Shown: positions 25,107 to 32,260 of the stretch, piece after piece | Position numbering within the stretch: position 1 is the first letter of the stretch | How the letters are laid out: each line of letters starts with the position of its first letter | Source: Flavobacteriia bacterium | GTDB lineage: Bacteria > Bacteroidota > Bacteroidia > Flavobacteriales > Flavobacteriaceae | Length of the DNA stretch: 32,742 bases | Reading direction: 5' to 3' | Assembly (NCBI GenBank): GCA_018500075.1 | Contig: JAHBAN010000134.1 | Span: forward strand, 1-32,742 | Program-made: the position numbers and the translations under genes | The notes under the pieces: generated by a model | The model's input: the letters and a program-made list of their open reading frames with translations, nothing else | The model's database searches: none | Told to the model about the DNA's origin: nothing

Positions 25107-25738
25107 CAGACCCGAAGCTCCACCACAGGCACATCAGGCACTTCGCCGGCCTCGAATGTCGCCGCCGAGGCCACAATCCGGTCGCTGTCAAAGCGCACCG
25201 GCACATCAAAGTGAAACCCCGCCGTGATCTCCACACCGACACTCGGCGGATGCACAAAATGCAGCTGCCCGGTGGTATAATCCACCGTATAATCAAGCCC
25301 TTCGCTCTTTTCGTCGCCCGACAGCCCGATCCGCACACTGCCTTCCACAGGCTTGGCAATCGGACGGGCATAGGTCTGCTCTCCCGAGCGGTAGACCTTC
25401 ACAAGCTGAAAGACAGTCCGGACCTCATCGCCGACCGCAATGATCTCGTCTTCAAAGCCGACCTCCCGCGAGGGCCGCCCGGTCTGAAAGTCGGTCCAGT
25501 CCTTCCAGCGAAAGCCGTGCATCCGCCCGCGCCGCGCCTCAAAGAATGCCAGCACCGCATCAATATCATCCATCGAGCGCAGCCCCATTCCCGCATCATA
25601 GCGGCGGCGCGAATGCGCCCAGGGCGTGTTGCGCTCCTCAAACCCGTTGGCAAGGCTCACCACATCAGTGCGCCGCTCAGGCCCGCCAGAGGCGCCAAAG
25701 CTCAGGCTCGTCGGAAATCTAACCTCATGAAACTGCAT
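25106..25738 (-). CDS. orfg12: GTA distal tail protein (g12, DUF2460)
   Basis: A 210-residue DUF2460 protein. Recognisable parts are MQFHEVRFPTSLSFGASGGP at the N-terminus, the RRRYDAGMGLRSMDDIDAVLAFFEARRGRMHGFRWKDW core (about 45-82) and the DYTVDYTTGQLHFVHPPSVGVEITAGFHFDVPVRF end. In RcGTA the gene-12 product is the distal tail protein that attaches the baseplate to the tube. The start is ATG at 25738, with AGGAGA seven bases ahead; the g11 stop is only nine bases upstream. Confidence 0.95.
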   Translation of the reverse strand: MQFHEVRFPTSLSFGASGGPERRTDVVSLANGFEERNTPWAHSRRRYDAGMGLRSMDDIDAVLAFFEARRGRMHGFRWKDWTDFQTGRPSREVGFEDEIIAVGDEVRTVFQLVKVYRSGEQTYARPIAKPVEGSVRIGLSGDEKSEGLDYTVDYTTGQLHFVHPPSVGVEITAGFHFDVPVRFDSDRIVASAATFEAGEVPDVPVVELRV

Positions 25739-25747
25739 GATTTTCTC

Positions 25748-26407
25748 CTATCTGTTGCGATTGCCACGGGCGAGTGCACGGCCCATCTGCGCGGCGATCT
25801 GGCTTTGGGAGCGGCGAAAGCCCTCGGCATCGGGGGTGGTGATATTCATCACCACAGTGATGGCGCGCCCTGTCTCGGCCTTCACCCCGAGCTTGCCATC
25901 GGCCCCGCGCGCAAGCGGCATAATCGCCTCCGGCCCGGCCTCGCCCATCAGCCCCGTGCCGCCCCGCATCGGGAAGGTCACGGGGCTGTTGACCACCCCG
26001 CCGTTGGCAAAGGGCATCACGCGGCCCTGCGCAAAGCTGGCGCCCTTCTCAAAAGGAAAAAGCCCGCCCATCAGCCCGCCGATGCTATTGGCAAGCAGCC
26101 CGCCGAAATGGTCGGTCACAGGCTTTACAGCCGCCGAATAGCTGGCATTGACCATCGATTGCGCCACCGTGCCAAGCACATCCGACAGCTTGGCCCCATC
26201 CAGCACAACGCCATCAACCGCGCGCCGCAGCCCCCGGCTCAACCCGCGCTCCAGCGTGGCAACCTCCTGCCCCGTCTGCGAAAAACTCGCACGCACGCGC
26301 CGCAGCTCGGCATCAAAGCTCGCCGCCATGCCCGCCGCCGCACCAAGGCTCTGCTCCAGCGCATCCGCCTTCAGCTCCATATCATCCAACCCATCAAAAT
26401 CGCTCAT
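25748..26407 (-). CDS. orfg11: GTA tail tape measure protein (g11)
   Basis: A 219-residue protein in the tape-measure position. An N-terminal helical part (ALEQSLGAAAGMAASFDAELRRVRASF, about 15-50) is followed by a Gly/Ala/Met-rich stretch (~85-125) and a conserved FANGGVVNSPVTFPMRGGTGLMGEAGPEAIMPLARG segment (about 130-165) seen in many phage tape-measure proteins. It is very short for a tape measure, which fits the short tail of GTA particles. The frame starts at 26455, but ATG at 26407 has GAGGAA ahead and fits the family. It overlaps the g10.1 end by 14 bases. Confidence 0.9.
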   Translation of the reverse strand: MSDFDGLDDMELKADALEQSLGAAAGMAASFDAELRRVRASFSQTGQEVATLERGLSRGLRRAVDGVVLDGAKLSDVLGTVAQSMVNASYSAAVKPVTDHFGGLLANSIGGLMGGLFPFEKGASFAQGRVMPFANGGVVNSPVTFPMRGGTGLMGEAGPEAIMPLARGADGKLGVKAETGRAITVVMNITTPDAEGFRRSQSQIAAQMGRALARGNRNR

Positions 26408-26612
26408 GGTGTTCCTCGTTCTTTTCTCTCGCAGTGGCATCGGGATAAGCCTCAAGCAGCGCCTGAAGCCCGGTTTTGTCCAAAGGCCGCAAGCGCGCCT
26501 CTGGCCCCAGCATCAACATCAGCTCCACAGGCGTCAGCGCCCAGAAGGCCTGCGGGCTGAGCCGCAGACGGGTCAGCCCGAGCCGCAGCAGTTCGGCCCA
26601 GTCAAAGCGCAT
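26394..26612 (-). CDS. orfg10.1: GTA tail assembly chaperone-like protein (g10.1, rcc01693 family)
   Basis: A 72-residue protein beginning MRFDWAELLRLGLTRLRLSP and containing AFWALTPVELMLMLG, the hallmark of the small phage TIGR02216/rcc01693 family. A longer frame begins at 26756, but its first 48 codons are the antisense-like Arg-rich shadow of g10. The ATG at 26612 sits inside the last 11 bases of g10, and the stop overlaps g11 by 14 bases. The family is thought to chaperone tape-measure and tail-tube assembly; the role is inferred from position. Confidence 0.85.
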   Translation of the reverse strand: MRFDWAELLRLGLTRLRLSPQAFWALTPVELMLMLGPEARLRPLDKTGLQALLEAYPDATAREKNEEHHERF

Positions 26613-26934
26613 GGCGCTCCCCCTCAGGCAGCATGAAAGCCCGCGCCAGCAAAAGCGCCGCCGCCCGCGCCGCCGCCATCGGCCCGCCCTCAATCTCGGC
26701 GTGGAGCAAATCCTCCGCGCGCCCCTGCCAGCCGCCGCCGCGAAGGCCAGCCACAATCAGCCTCATGACATCGCGGCTGCTAAAGCTCCCCCCCTCAAAG
26801 CGTCCCACCAGCGCCACAAGCGTGTCCTCGCCCATCGCCGCCTCAAGCTCGGCCAGCGCCCCAAGCGTGAGCTTGAGCACACGGCGCTCGCCCTCAAGGA
26901 CAAGCGCCACCTCAGAGGCAAACGGGTTGCCCAT
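26602..26934 (-). CDS. orfg10: GTA family protein, tail chaperone position (g10, DUF3356)
   Basis: A 110-residue protein with the GTA gene-10 sequence GNPFASEVALVLEGERRVLKLTLGALAELEAAMGEDTLVALVGRFEGGSFSSRDVMRLIVAGLRGGG. It sits between the tail tube and tape measure, where siphophages encode tail assembly chaperones (lambda G/GT position). The ATG at 26934 overlaps the g9 stop (TGATG); a GTG one codon upstream is possible. The end overlaps g10.1 by 11 bases in another frame. I saw no slippery heptamer that would fuse the two as in lambda. Confidence 0.9.
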   Translation of the reverse strand: MGNPFASEVALVLEGERRVLKLTLGALAELEAAMGEDTLVALVGRFEGGSFSSRDVMRLIVAGLRGGGWQGRAEDLLHAEIEGGPMAAARAAALLLARAFMLPEGERHAL

Positions 26935-27353
26935 CACACACTCGCCGGCGCAAAGCTCAGCGCCCCCGCCGAATTGAGTGATAGCTCATAGCTCGCCTCG
27001 CCGTTGTAACTGCCCGAATACTCGATCGAAGCCACCTGAAACGCGCCCTCGATCGTGCCAAAATCAGGAATAATCACCTGAAAATCAGGCGTCTCCCCGT
27101 CAAAGAAAATCTGGCGCGCACGCTCGTCGCTCGCCGCATCCTTAAAGACGCCCGAGCCAGACAGCGACGCCGATTTGACCCCCGCGCCGCCAAGAATTTC
27201 GCGCCAGCCGCCCGCGCTCTCAAGGCTGGTCACATCCACGCTCTCGGCGTTAAAGCTGAGCCGCGTCGCCCGCAGCCCCGCAATGGTTTCAAACAGGCCG
27301 TCGCCCGTCAGGTCGATCTTGATCAGAAGCTCTTTACCGTTCTGTGCCGTCAT
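26934..27353 (-). CDS. orfg9: GTA major tail (tube) protein (g9)
   Basis: A 139-residue tail-tube protein of the TP901-1 type: GKELLIKIDLTGDGLFETIAGLRATRLSFNAESVDVTSLESAGGWREILGGAGVKSASLSGSGVFKDAASDERAR. The beta-rich pattern and length match RcGTA gp9, which stacks into rings to form the tube. The ATG at 27353 has GGAG seven bases ahead. It lies 26 bp from g8. Confidence 0.95.
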   Translation of the reverse strand: MTAQNGKELLIKIDLTGDGLFETIAGLRATRLSFNAESVDVTSLESAGGWREILGGAGVKSASLSGSGVFKDAASDERARQIFFDGETPDFQVIIPDFGTIEGAFQVASIEYSGSYNGEASYELSLNSAGALSFAPASV

Positions 27354-27379
27354 GGGAAATCTCCAATGTTGTCTGTAAG

Positions 27380-27793
27380 TTAGCTGTCGTCCTGCACCCG
27401 CGCGCGAAAGCGCAGATCAATCCGCCGTATCGCGCCCGTGCCCTCGCGGGTGGCGCTCGCGCGGTCAAATCCAAGGCCGATCAGCCTGCCGCGCATGAGC
27501 GTCAATGGCGCATCCACAAGCACATCGCTCACCCGCCCCGCCACATCCTTGGCCGCCTGAAAGCCTGCGCTGTCTGTGACCACCGAAACAGTGAACAAAT
27601 GCAGCGCGCCCGCGCCTGTCTTGTCCGAACTGTCGAGCACATTTTCCGGCCCCAAAGCCACATAGGTGCCCGGAAGGCTGCCTGAGGGAAGCGCATCATA
27701 AATCGCCGCACCCACCAGCGCGGCCAGTGGCGCATCCGCGATCAAGGCCTGATAAACCGCCGCCTGAAGTGAGGCGGAAACACCATAGCTCAT
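27380..27793 (-). CDS. orfg8: GTA tail terminator protein (g8, DUF3168)
   Basis: A 137-residue DUF3168 protein: MSYGVSASLQAAVYQALIADAPLAALVGAAIYDALP, then GTYVALGPENVLDSSDKTGAG and HLFTVSVVTDSAGFQAAKDVAGRV. It should cap the tail tube at the neck. The start overlaps the g7 stop by four bases (ATGA), so the two are co-translated. The family shares a core with lambda gpU-like terminators. Confidence 0.92.
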   Translation of the reverse strand: MSYGVSASLQAAVYQALIADAPLAALVGAAIYDALPSGSLPGTYVALGPENVLDSSDKTGAGALHLFTVSVVTDSAGFQAAKDVAGRVSDVLVDAPLTLMRGRLIGLGFDRASATREGTGAIRRIDLRFRARVQDDS

Positions 27794-28128
27794 GCCACAA
27801 GCTCCTCTTCTGCCAGACAGGTCAAATACCGCCCCGTCAAATCATCTTCGACAACCGCTTCAATCCGGAAAATCCGCGTCCCCTCGACAAACCGCTGCTC
27901 GGGCTTGGGGCGCTGCGCGCTGCCCTCCGGCGCCGCCCGCAGGCGGATCTTGTAGGCCACCCGCGTCAAGGGCACAGCCTCACCCTGCGTCTCGCGCCCG
28001 CTGCGCGCGCTCACCTCGGCCCAAAGCCTGCCCAGCGGCTGCCAGGTGATGGTAAATCCGCCCGCCCCGTCGGCGACACGCAGAGGGCTTTCCAACACAA
28101 GCTGGCGGTTCAGCACAGGCGCCCTCAT
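27790..28128 (-). CDS. orfg7: GTA head-tail adaptor/stopper protein (g7)
   Basis: A 112-residue beta-rich head-tail joining protein (phage SPP1 gp16-like / RcGTA gp7). The WQPLGRLWAEVSARSGRETQGE segment and RFVEGTRIFRIEAVVEDD are typical. The ATG overlaps the g6 stop by four bases, and the stop overlaps the g8 start by four. It should stop DNA leakage at the neck once the head is filled. Confidence 0.9.
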   Translation of the reverse strand: MRAPVLNRQLVLESPLRVADGAGGFTITWQPLGRLWAEVSARSGRETQGEAVPLTRVAYKIRLRAAPEGSAQRPKPEQRFVEGTRIFRIEAVVEDDLTGRYLTCLAEEELVA

Positions 28129-28724
28129 TTGCCCGTCCCCGCAAACAGGCGCACAGTGCGATAGCGCTCGATCAGCGAGCTGACACCAAAGGGCATATAG
28201 CCCTCGCCGACGCTGGTTTCGTTGCGGTATTCGTAATAATAGGCCGCCAGCAGCAAAACCGCCTGCCCCAGATCGGCGGGCAATTCCTCCCAGGCCGCGC
28301 CATAGCCGGCGCGAAATCCGATCCGCACAGCGCCCCCCGTCGGCACCTGCGGCAAGACCCCCGCCACAGGCGCAAGCTTTGGGCGCTGCATATCCTGCTC
28401 AAGCCGGTAAAACTGCGACGCCAAAGGGTGCTCAACCCCGAGACGGCTCACAAACACCACCTCCAGAAGCGCACTCACAGGAGCCACAGGCAAAGCCTGC
28501 CCCGTCTCGTCGCGCCAGCCGTTCAACGTCCAGGAAAAATCTCGTGCAATCAATATCTTGCCCGTGCGCGCCTCGATTGCAGACATCGCCGCGCGCAAAA
28601 AGCTCTCCAGCACCGGCTCTTGCAGCCTGTCCTCGGAGAAGCCCGTGCCAAGACGCAAATGCGCTTTGAAAGCCTCCACTGGCAAGGCCTCGCTCGGCAC
28701 TGCGGTTTCTTCAATTAACATCAT
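28125..28724 (-). CDS. orfg6: GTA head-tail connector protein (g6)
   Basis: A 199-residue connector of the gp6/HK97 type, mostly helical: PVEAFKAHLRLGTGFSEDRLQEPVLESFLRAAMSAIEARTGKIL, then DLGQAVLLLAAYYYEYRNE, a hallmark of these adaptors. Two ATG codons stand in tandem (28724 and 28721), with GGAGAG 5-8 bases ahead; either may serve. The longest frame begins at 28811, but its extension is Arg/Pro-rich and unlike the family. A 139-bp gap separates it from the capsid gene and holds a hairpin. Confidence 0.9.
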   Translation of the reverse strand: MMLIEETAVPSEALPVEAFKAHLRLGTGFSEDRLQEPVLESFLRAAMSAIEARTGKILIARDFSWTLNGWRDETGQALPVAPVSALLEVVFVSRLGVEHPLASQFYRLEQDMQRPKLAPVAGVLPQVPTGGAVRIGFRAGYGAAWEELPADLGQAVLLLAAYYYEYRNETSVGEGYMPFGVSSLIERYRTVRLFAGTGK

Positions 28725-28825
28725 GGAGTCTCTCCAAAGTTTACGCCTCCGAAAAGCGCGCGGCGCCACGGTTGCCCTTGGCGGAGGGGACAGCTTGGCA
28801 ACACTATGCACCAGCGCCGCGCACC

Positions 28826-28854
28826 AGAGGGAGGCAGACCCGCCGCCCCCCTCT
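28826..28854 (-). terminator. Stem-loop after the capsid gene
   Basis: On the minus strand, AGAGGGGGG (28854-28846) pairs with CCTCCCTCT (28834-28826): nine pairs with one G-U and an 11-nt loop, starting 9 bases after the g5 stop. There is no T run, so partial termination or protection of the upstream mRNA end is more likely than full termination. Confidence 0.5.
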
Positions 28855-28863
28855 TTCAGCGGA

Positions 28864-30057
28864 TTAAGAGGTGCCGAATTTCAGCAATTTGATCGCTGCA
28901 AAATCGCTCACATCGCCGCCGACACGCTTGGTCGCATAAAACAGCACGTGCGGCTTGGCGCTGAACGGATCGCGCAAGATCCGCAGATCAGGGCGCTCGG
29001 CCACAGTGTAACCCGCGTTAAAATCGCCAAAAGCCACCGCCAGAGCGTCCACCGCCACATCGGGCATATCCTCGGCAATCAGCACAGGATAGCCGAGCAA
29101 GCGCGCAGGCTCTCCCGCCGCAAGCCCGTCCGACCACAGAAAACGGCCATCCGCATCCTTGAGCTTGCGCAAAGCACCCGCTGTTTTGGAGTTCATCACA
29201 AAGCTCGCATTGGCGCGGTATTGCGCCCCCAAAGCATATACAAGGTCGATCACCGCCTCGCCGCCGTCAAACCCGCCGGCAACCCCGGTCGCCACATAGC
29301 CCAGATTGCCCCAGCTCCAGCCGGCATTGTCCACAGTCGGATGCGTCAAGAGGCCCTTGGGCTTGTCCACGCCGTTGCCGTTGATAAAGGCCGCCGCTTC
29401 GGAGCGGGCAAACTTGCCGGCAATCCGCCCCGCAAGCCAGCCCTCGATGTCAAAGGCGCTGTCATCCAGCAGGCGCTGGCTGGCCTTGGGCAGCGCTGAA
29501 AGCTCGTGCAGCGGGATGGTGATCCGGTCGATCTGCGGCGTGCCTGTTTCGCTGGAGGGGTCGGTCTCTGTTGCCCAGCCCGCGCCGACATCGGAGTGAT
29601 CCACCAGCACATCAAAGCTCGTCGCCTCGACACGCACCACATTGGCAATCGCACGGATCGACGCCGTGCTCTCCAGAACCGAGCGGATGCTCTCGCTGGT
29701 CTCAGGGTCGACAAGATAGCCGCCATCCGCCGCCACAGCCGAGGACATCGCCTTGCCCTCAAGCTCAAGGCCGCGCAGCCCGTCGTCATCGCCGGTGCGC
29801 AGATAGGCGTTAAAGGCCTTCTGATGGGGGGCTTCAAGCTCGCTGGCGCGGGCGAGATGGGGGCGTTTATGGGTCTGTGTTTTTCGATCAAGCATGGTCA
29901 GTCGCTCTTCCTGTTGTTTCAGTCTCTTCGCAATGTCACTCTGAAAGCCGTTGAATTCGCTCATAAAATCATCGGCTGCCGATTTCGTCTCAGGCGCGGA
30001 AGGCACAGCTTCCTTGCCCCGAGCCTTCGCCCGGGTTTCAAACTGGGTGTCACTCAT
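28864..30057 (-). CDS. orfg5: GTA major capsid protein (g5, HK97 fold)
   Basis: A 397-residue HK97-type capsid protein. A helical, charged scaffold (delta) domain fills residues ~1-100 (for example SDIAKRLKQQEERLTMLDRKTQTHKRP). The mature domain begins around KAMSSAVAADGGYLVDPETSESI, where the g4 protease probably cuts. Further marks are SALPKASQRLLDDSAFDIEGWLAGRIAGKFAR and GYPVLIAEDMPD. ATG at 30057 has AAGGAA seven bases ahead; TTG one codon upstream is less likely. The capsid is the most abundant product of the cluster, and a hairpin follows its stop. Confidence 0.97.
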   Translation of the reverse strand: MSDTQFETRAKARGKEAVPSAPETKSAADDFMSEFNGFQSDIAKRLKQQEERLTMLDRKTQTHKRPHLARASELEAPHQKAFNAYLRTGDDDGLRGLELEGKAMSSAVAADGGYLVDPETSESIRSVLESTASIRAIANVVRVEATSFDVLVDHSDVGAGWATETDPSSETGTPQIDRITIPLHELSALPKASQRLLDDSAFDIEGWLAGRIAGKFARSEAAAFINGNGVDKPKGLLTHPTVDNAGWSWGNLGYVATGVAGGFDGGEAVIDLVYALGAQYRANASFVMNSKTAGALRKLKDADGRFLWSDGLAAGEPARLLGYPVLIAEDMPDVAVDALAVAFGDFNAGYTVAERPDLRILRDPFSAKPHVLFYATKRVGGDVSDFAAIKLLKFGTS

Positions 30058-30093
30058 CAAGAGTTTCCTTTTCTGGTTCCTGTTCTCAGCGCG

Positions 30094-30648
30094 TCAGTTC
30101 TGCGCCAGCTCCTGGCGCGCATCCCTGATGGCCGCCGCCATATTGCGCAGGGCGTCCGCGTGAAGGCTCTCGCCCTTCGCGCCCACCCGCGCACTGGGCA
30201 ACATCGGAAAGGTCACAAGCGACACTTCCCAAAGCTCCAGTTCCGTCAAAAGCCGTTGGCCCTTGTCTGTCTTACCGGCCTTTTTGGTGCGATACCCGAT
30301 CGACAGCCCGTCAATCGCGCCCGCCTCAATCAGCGCCGCCGCCTCGCGCCCCCTCTGGGTGCTGGCGAGCAAGCGGCCCTTCACAAAAAGCCCGCGCGCG
30401 TCCTCGCGGACCTCCTCCCAGATCCCGATGGGCTGGGCCGGATCGTGCTGCCAGAGCATTTTCACCCGCCGCCCCTCGGCGGCGAGCGTGGCAAGACTGG
30501 CCTCATACGCCCCCTTGCACACAATATCGCCGCCCTGATCACAGGCGCCAAACAGGCTCGCGTAACCGGCGATCAAACAGCCCTCCGTGACTGTAATCGC
30601 CTCGCCAAGGCGACAGAATTTTCGTTCAATATCCGTCTGATAACTCAT
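30094..30648 (-). CDS. orfg4: GTA prohead protease (g4, HK97 family)
   Basis: A 184-residue U35-type protease. It has GYASLFGACDQGGDIVCKGAY near the start, His68 in LWQHDPAQPIG and Ser116 in GLSIGYR, the His and Ser expected at the active site; the LTELELWEVSLVTFPM segment follows. It should remove the capsid N-terminal scaffold before DNA filling. The ATG at 30648 follows GGAG by seven bases. The gene lies 36 bp from the capsid start. Confidence 0.95.
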   Translation of the reverse strand: MSYQTDIERKFCRLGEAITVTEGCLIAGYASLFGACDQGGDIVCKGAYEASLATLAAEGRRVKMLWQHDPAQPIGIWEEVREDARGLFVKGRLLASTQRGREAAALIEAGAIDGLSIGYRTKKAGKTDKGQRLLTELELWEVSLVTFPMLPSARVGAKGESLHADALRNMAAAIRDARQELAQN

Positions 30649-30668
30649 CACTTTTCTCCAAAACCATG

Positions 30669-30971
30669 TCAGCCGCCGATCAGGCTGCCCTGCATCACAA
30701 ACGACATAAAGCCGCCAATGATCGCCGCGATAATCAGCCAGACCAGCCGCGCGATATGCCCGTCGATCTTGTCGAGCCGCCCGTCAATCTGGTTGAACCG
30801 TGCCACCATAAACTTGCGCTTTTCTTCACTCACCGCGCGCTCTGTCTCCATCGCGGCAACACTCAGCTCAAGCGAGGTGAGCCGCCGCTCGATATGACGC
30901 AGCATCGCGCGATAGCCCTCATAAGGCAGCAGCGCCTCAAGCCCCGCATCCGGCGGGCTAAGCTCACTCAT
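30669..30971 (-). CDS. orfg3.5: GTA head-formation protein (g3.5, rcc01685 family), coiled coil plus membrane helix
   Basis: A 100-residue protein between portal and protease, the place of RcGTA g3.5. Residues about 25-68 form a charged coiled coil (MLRHIERRLTSLELSVAAMETERAVSEEKRK), and residues ~76-96 form a hydrophobic helix (LVWLIIAAIIGGFMSFVMQGSLI). The ATG at 30971 lies inside the end of the portal gene (8-base overlap), so translation is coupled; the longer frame from 30986 adds only five residues. The family is named for head formation, but the topology resembles XhlA- or holin-like membrane proteins. Its exact role is unclear. Confidence 0.85.
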   Translation of the reverse strand: MSELSPPDAGLEALLPYEGYRAMLRHIERRLTSLELSVAAMETERAVSEEKRKFMVARFNQIDGRLDKIDGHIARLVWLIIAAIIGGFMSFVMQGSLIGG

Positions 30972-32148
30972 CCTCTGTCGCTCCAAGCGCCGGAAGCCCG
31001 AGCAAGACGCGCTTTTCCGCCTCGGTCAAAAATCCCGCCCCGCTCACCCGCGCCCATTGCGCATCGCGCTCCGCCGCCAAAGCGGGCACCTGGTCCAGAT
31101 CGGGCTTCAGCTCAAAGCGCTCCCCCGAATGCTGTCCGATCCAGTCGGCAAGCTTGGCCGTCACCCTTGCGGCCAGCGGCAAAACGGTCAGCCGGTAAAA
31201 CGCACGGTTGGCCTCCTGATAATTGGCATAGGTCGCATCGCCCTGTATCCCGAGCAGCATCGGCGGAACCCCGAAGGCCAGCGCAATTTCGCGCGCCGCC
31301 GCGTCCTTGGTCTTCTGAAATTCCATATCCGAGGGCGAAAACCCCATCGGCTTCCAATCCAGCCCGCCCTCAAGCAGCATCGGCCGCCCCGCATTGCGCG
31401 CGCCTTGATAATTCGCCTCCATCTCGCTCACCAGCCGGTCATACTGGTCCGCACTCAAGCCGCTCTGCCCGTCGGCCCCGCGATAGACAATCGCTCCAGA
31501 GGGGCGCGCGGCGTTGTCCAGCAGCGCCTTGGTCCAGCGCGAGGCCGCATTGTGCACATCCACCGCCTGCGCCGCCGCCTGCATCGGCGAAAACCCGTAG
31601 TGGTCGTCTTGCGGATGAAAGTTGCGGATATGGCAGATCACAGGCGCGCCCTGACCCATGTGAAAGCGGTGCGTTTTGCCCGCCACCGTATAATCATAGG
31701 CCACCGCCCAGCCGTCACTGCCCGGCACAAGGCTCATCCGGTCCGAGCGCAGCACGTGCAGCTCAAGCGGTGTGTCGCCCTCCCCGCCCGCGGCCTCGAC
31801 ATAGGCATCGCCCGTCAGCAAAAGCTGGCCATAAAGCGCCTCCAGAAGCTCCGCGCGCCCCTGTGCCGGATTGGGCTGTTTCAAAAGCGCCAGAGCCGGA
31901 TGGACCTCATAGCGCCGCTCGGCGTCTTGCAACACAAGCGGCAGCGCCGCCGCCGCCTCGGCAATCATCTTGACCGAGCGAAACCCGACAGGGTTGCCCG
32001 CAAAGCCTGTGCGCGTCAGGCTGCGCGTGTCGCGCGGGCTCCAGGCCACGCGGCCCGCACCCTGCCAGGCAATCACACCGCCCGCCGCGCTCGCTTTTTG
32101 CTGCGGGGGCGTCGCCTTTGCTGTGCGAAAGAAATCAAATACCGTCAT
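30964..32148 (-). CDS. orfg3: GTA portal protein (g3, HK97 family)
   Basis: A 394-residue portal. The mainly helical clip and stem contain KALLDNAARPSGAIVYRG, and the FGVPPMLLGIQGDATYANYQEANRAFYRLTVLPLAARV segment is diagnostic of HK97-type portals. It forms the dodecameric ring through which DNA enters and leaves the head. The ATG at 32148 has AGGAG six bases ahead; the frame opens seven codons earlier, but that Met has no such site. A 112-bp AT-rich gap separates it from the terminase, and its end overlaps g3.5. Confidence 0.95.
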   Translation of the reverse strand: MTVFDFFRTAKATPPQQKASAAGGVIAWQGAGRVAWSPRDTRSLTRTGFAGNPVGFRSVKMIAEAAAALPLVLQDAERRYEVHPALALLKQPNPAQGRAELLEALYGQLLLTGDAYVEAAGGEGDTPLELHVLRSDRMSLVPGSDGWAVAYDYTVAGKTHRFHMGQGAPVICHIRNFHPQDDHYGFSPMQAAAQAVDVHNAASRWTKALLDNAARPSGAIVYRGADGQSGLSADQYDRLVSEMEANYQGARNAGRPMLLEGGLDWKPMGFSPSDMEFQKTKDAAAREIALAFGVPPMLLGIQGDATYANYQEANRAFYRLTVLPLAARVTAKLADWIGQHSGERFELKPDLDQVPALAAERDAQWARVSGAGFLTEAEKRVLLGLPALGATEDE

Positions 32149-32260
32149 ACCGCGCTCCTGATTACTCAATACTTACTGTGCATTACAAACCGATTCTCAT
32201 GTGAACAACAGGATCGGCGCTTGATCTGGAAGATGCCCCCAAACCTTTAAGAAGTCTTAA
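32149..32260 (-). promoter_or_regulatory. AT-rich gap with TTAA inverted repeat between terminase and portal
   Basis: Most genes in this cluster overlap, so a 112-bp gap stands out. It is AT-rich and contains TTAAGA-AG-TCTTAA at 32247-32260, directly after the terminase stop. The site reads TTAA-N6-TTAAC on the plus strand. It is one base shorter in spacer than the CtrA consensus TTAA-N7-TTAAC. An internal promoter is possible, but no strong -35/-10 pair was found. Confidence 0.4.

Noticed and set aside
26613-26756. 48-residue Arg-rich extension of g10.1
   Set aside because: It is the out-of-frame image of g10; the family protein begins at MRFDW.
29506-30897. 463-codon plus-strand open frame over capsid and protease
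   Set aside because: Spans two GTA genes and their gap in antisense with no family features.
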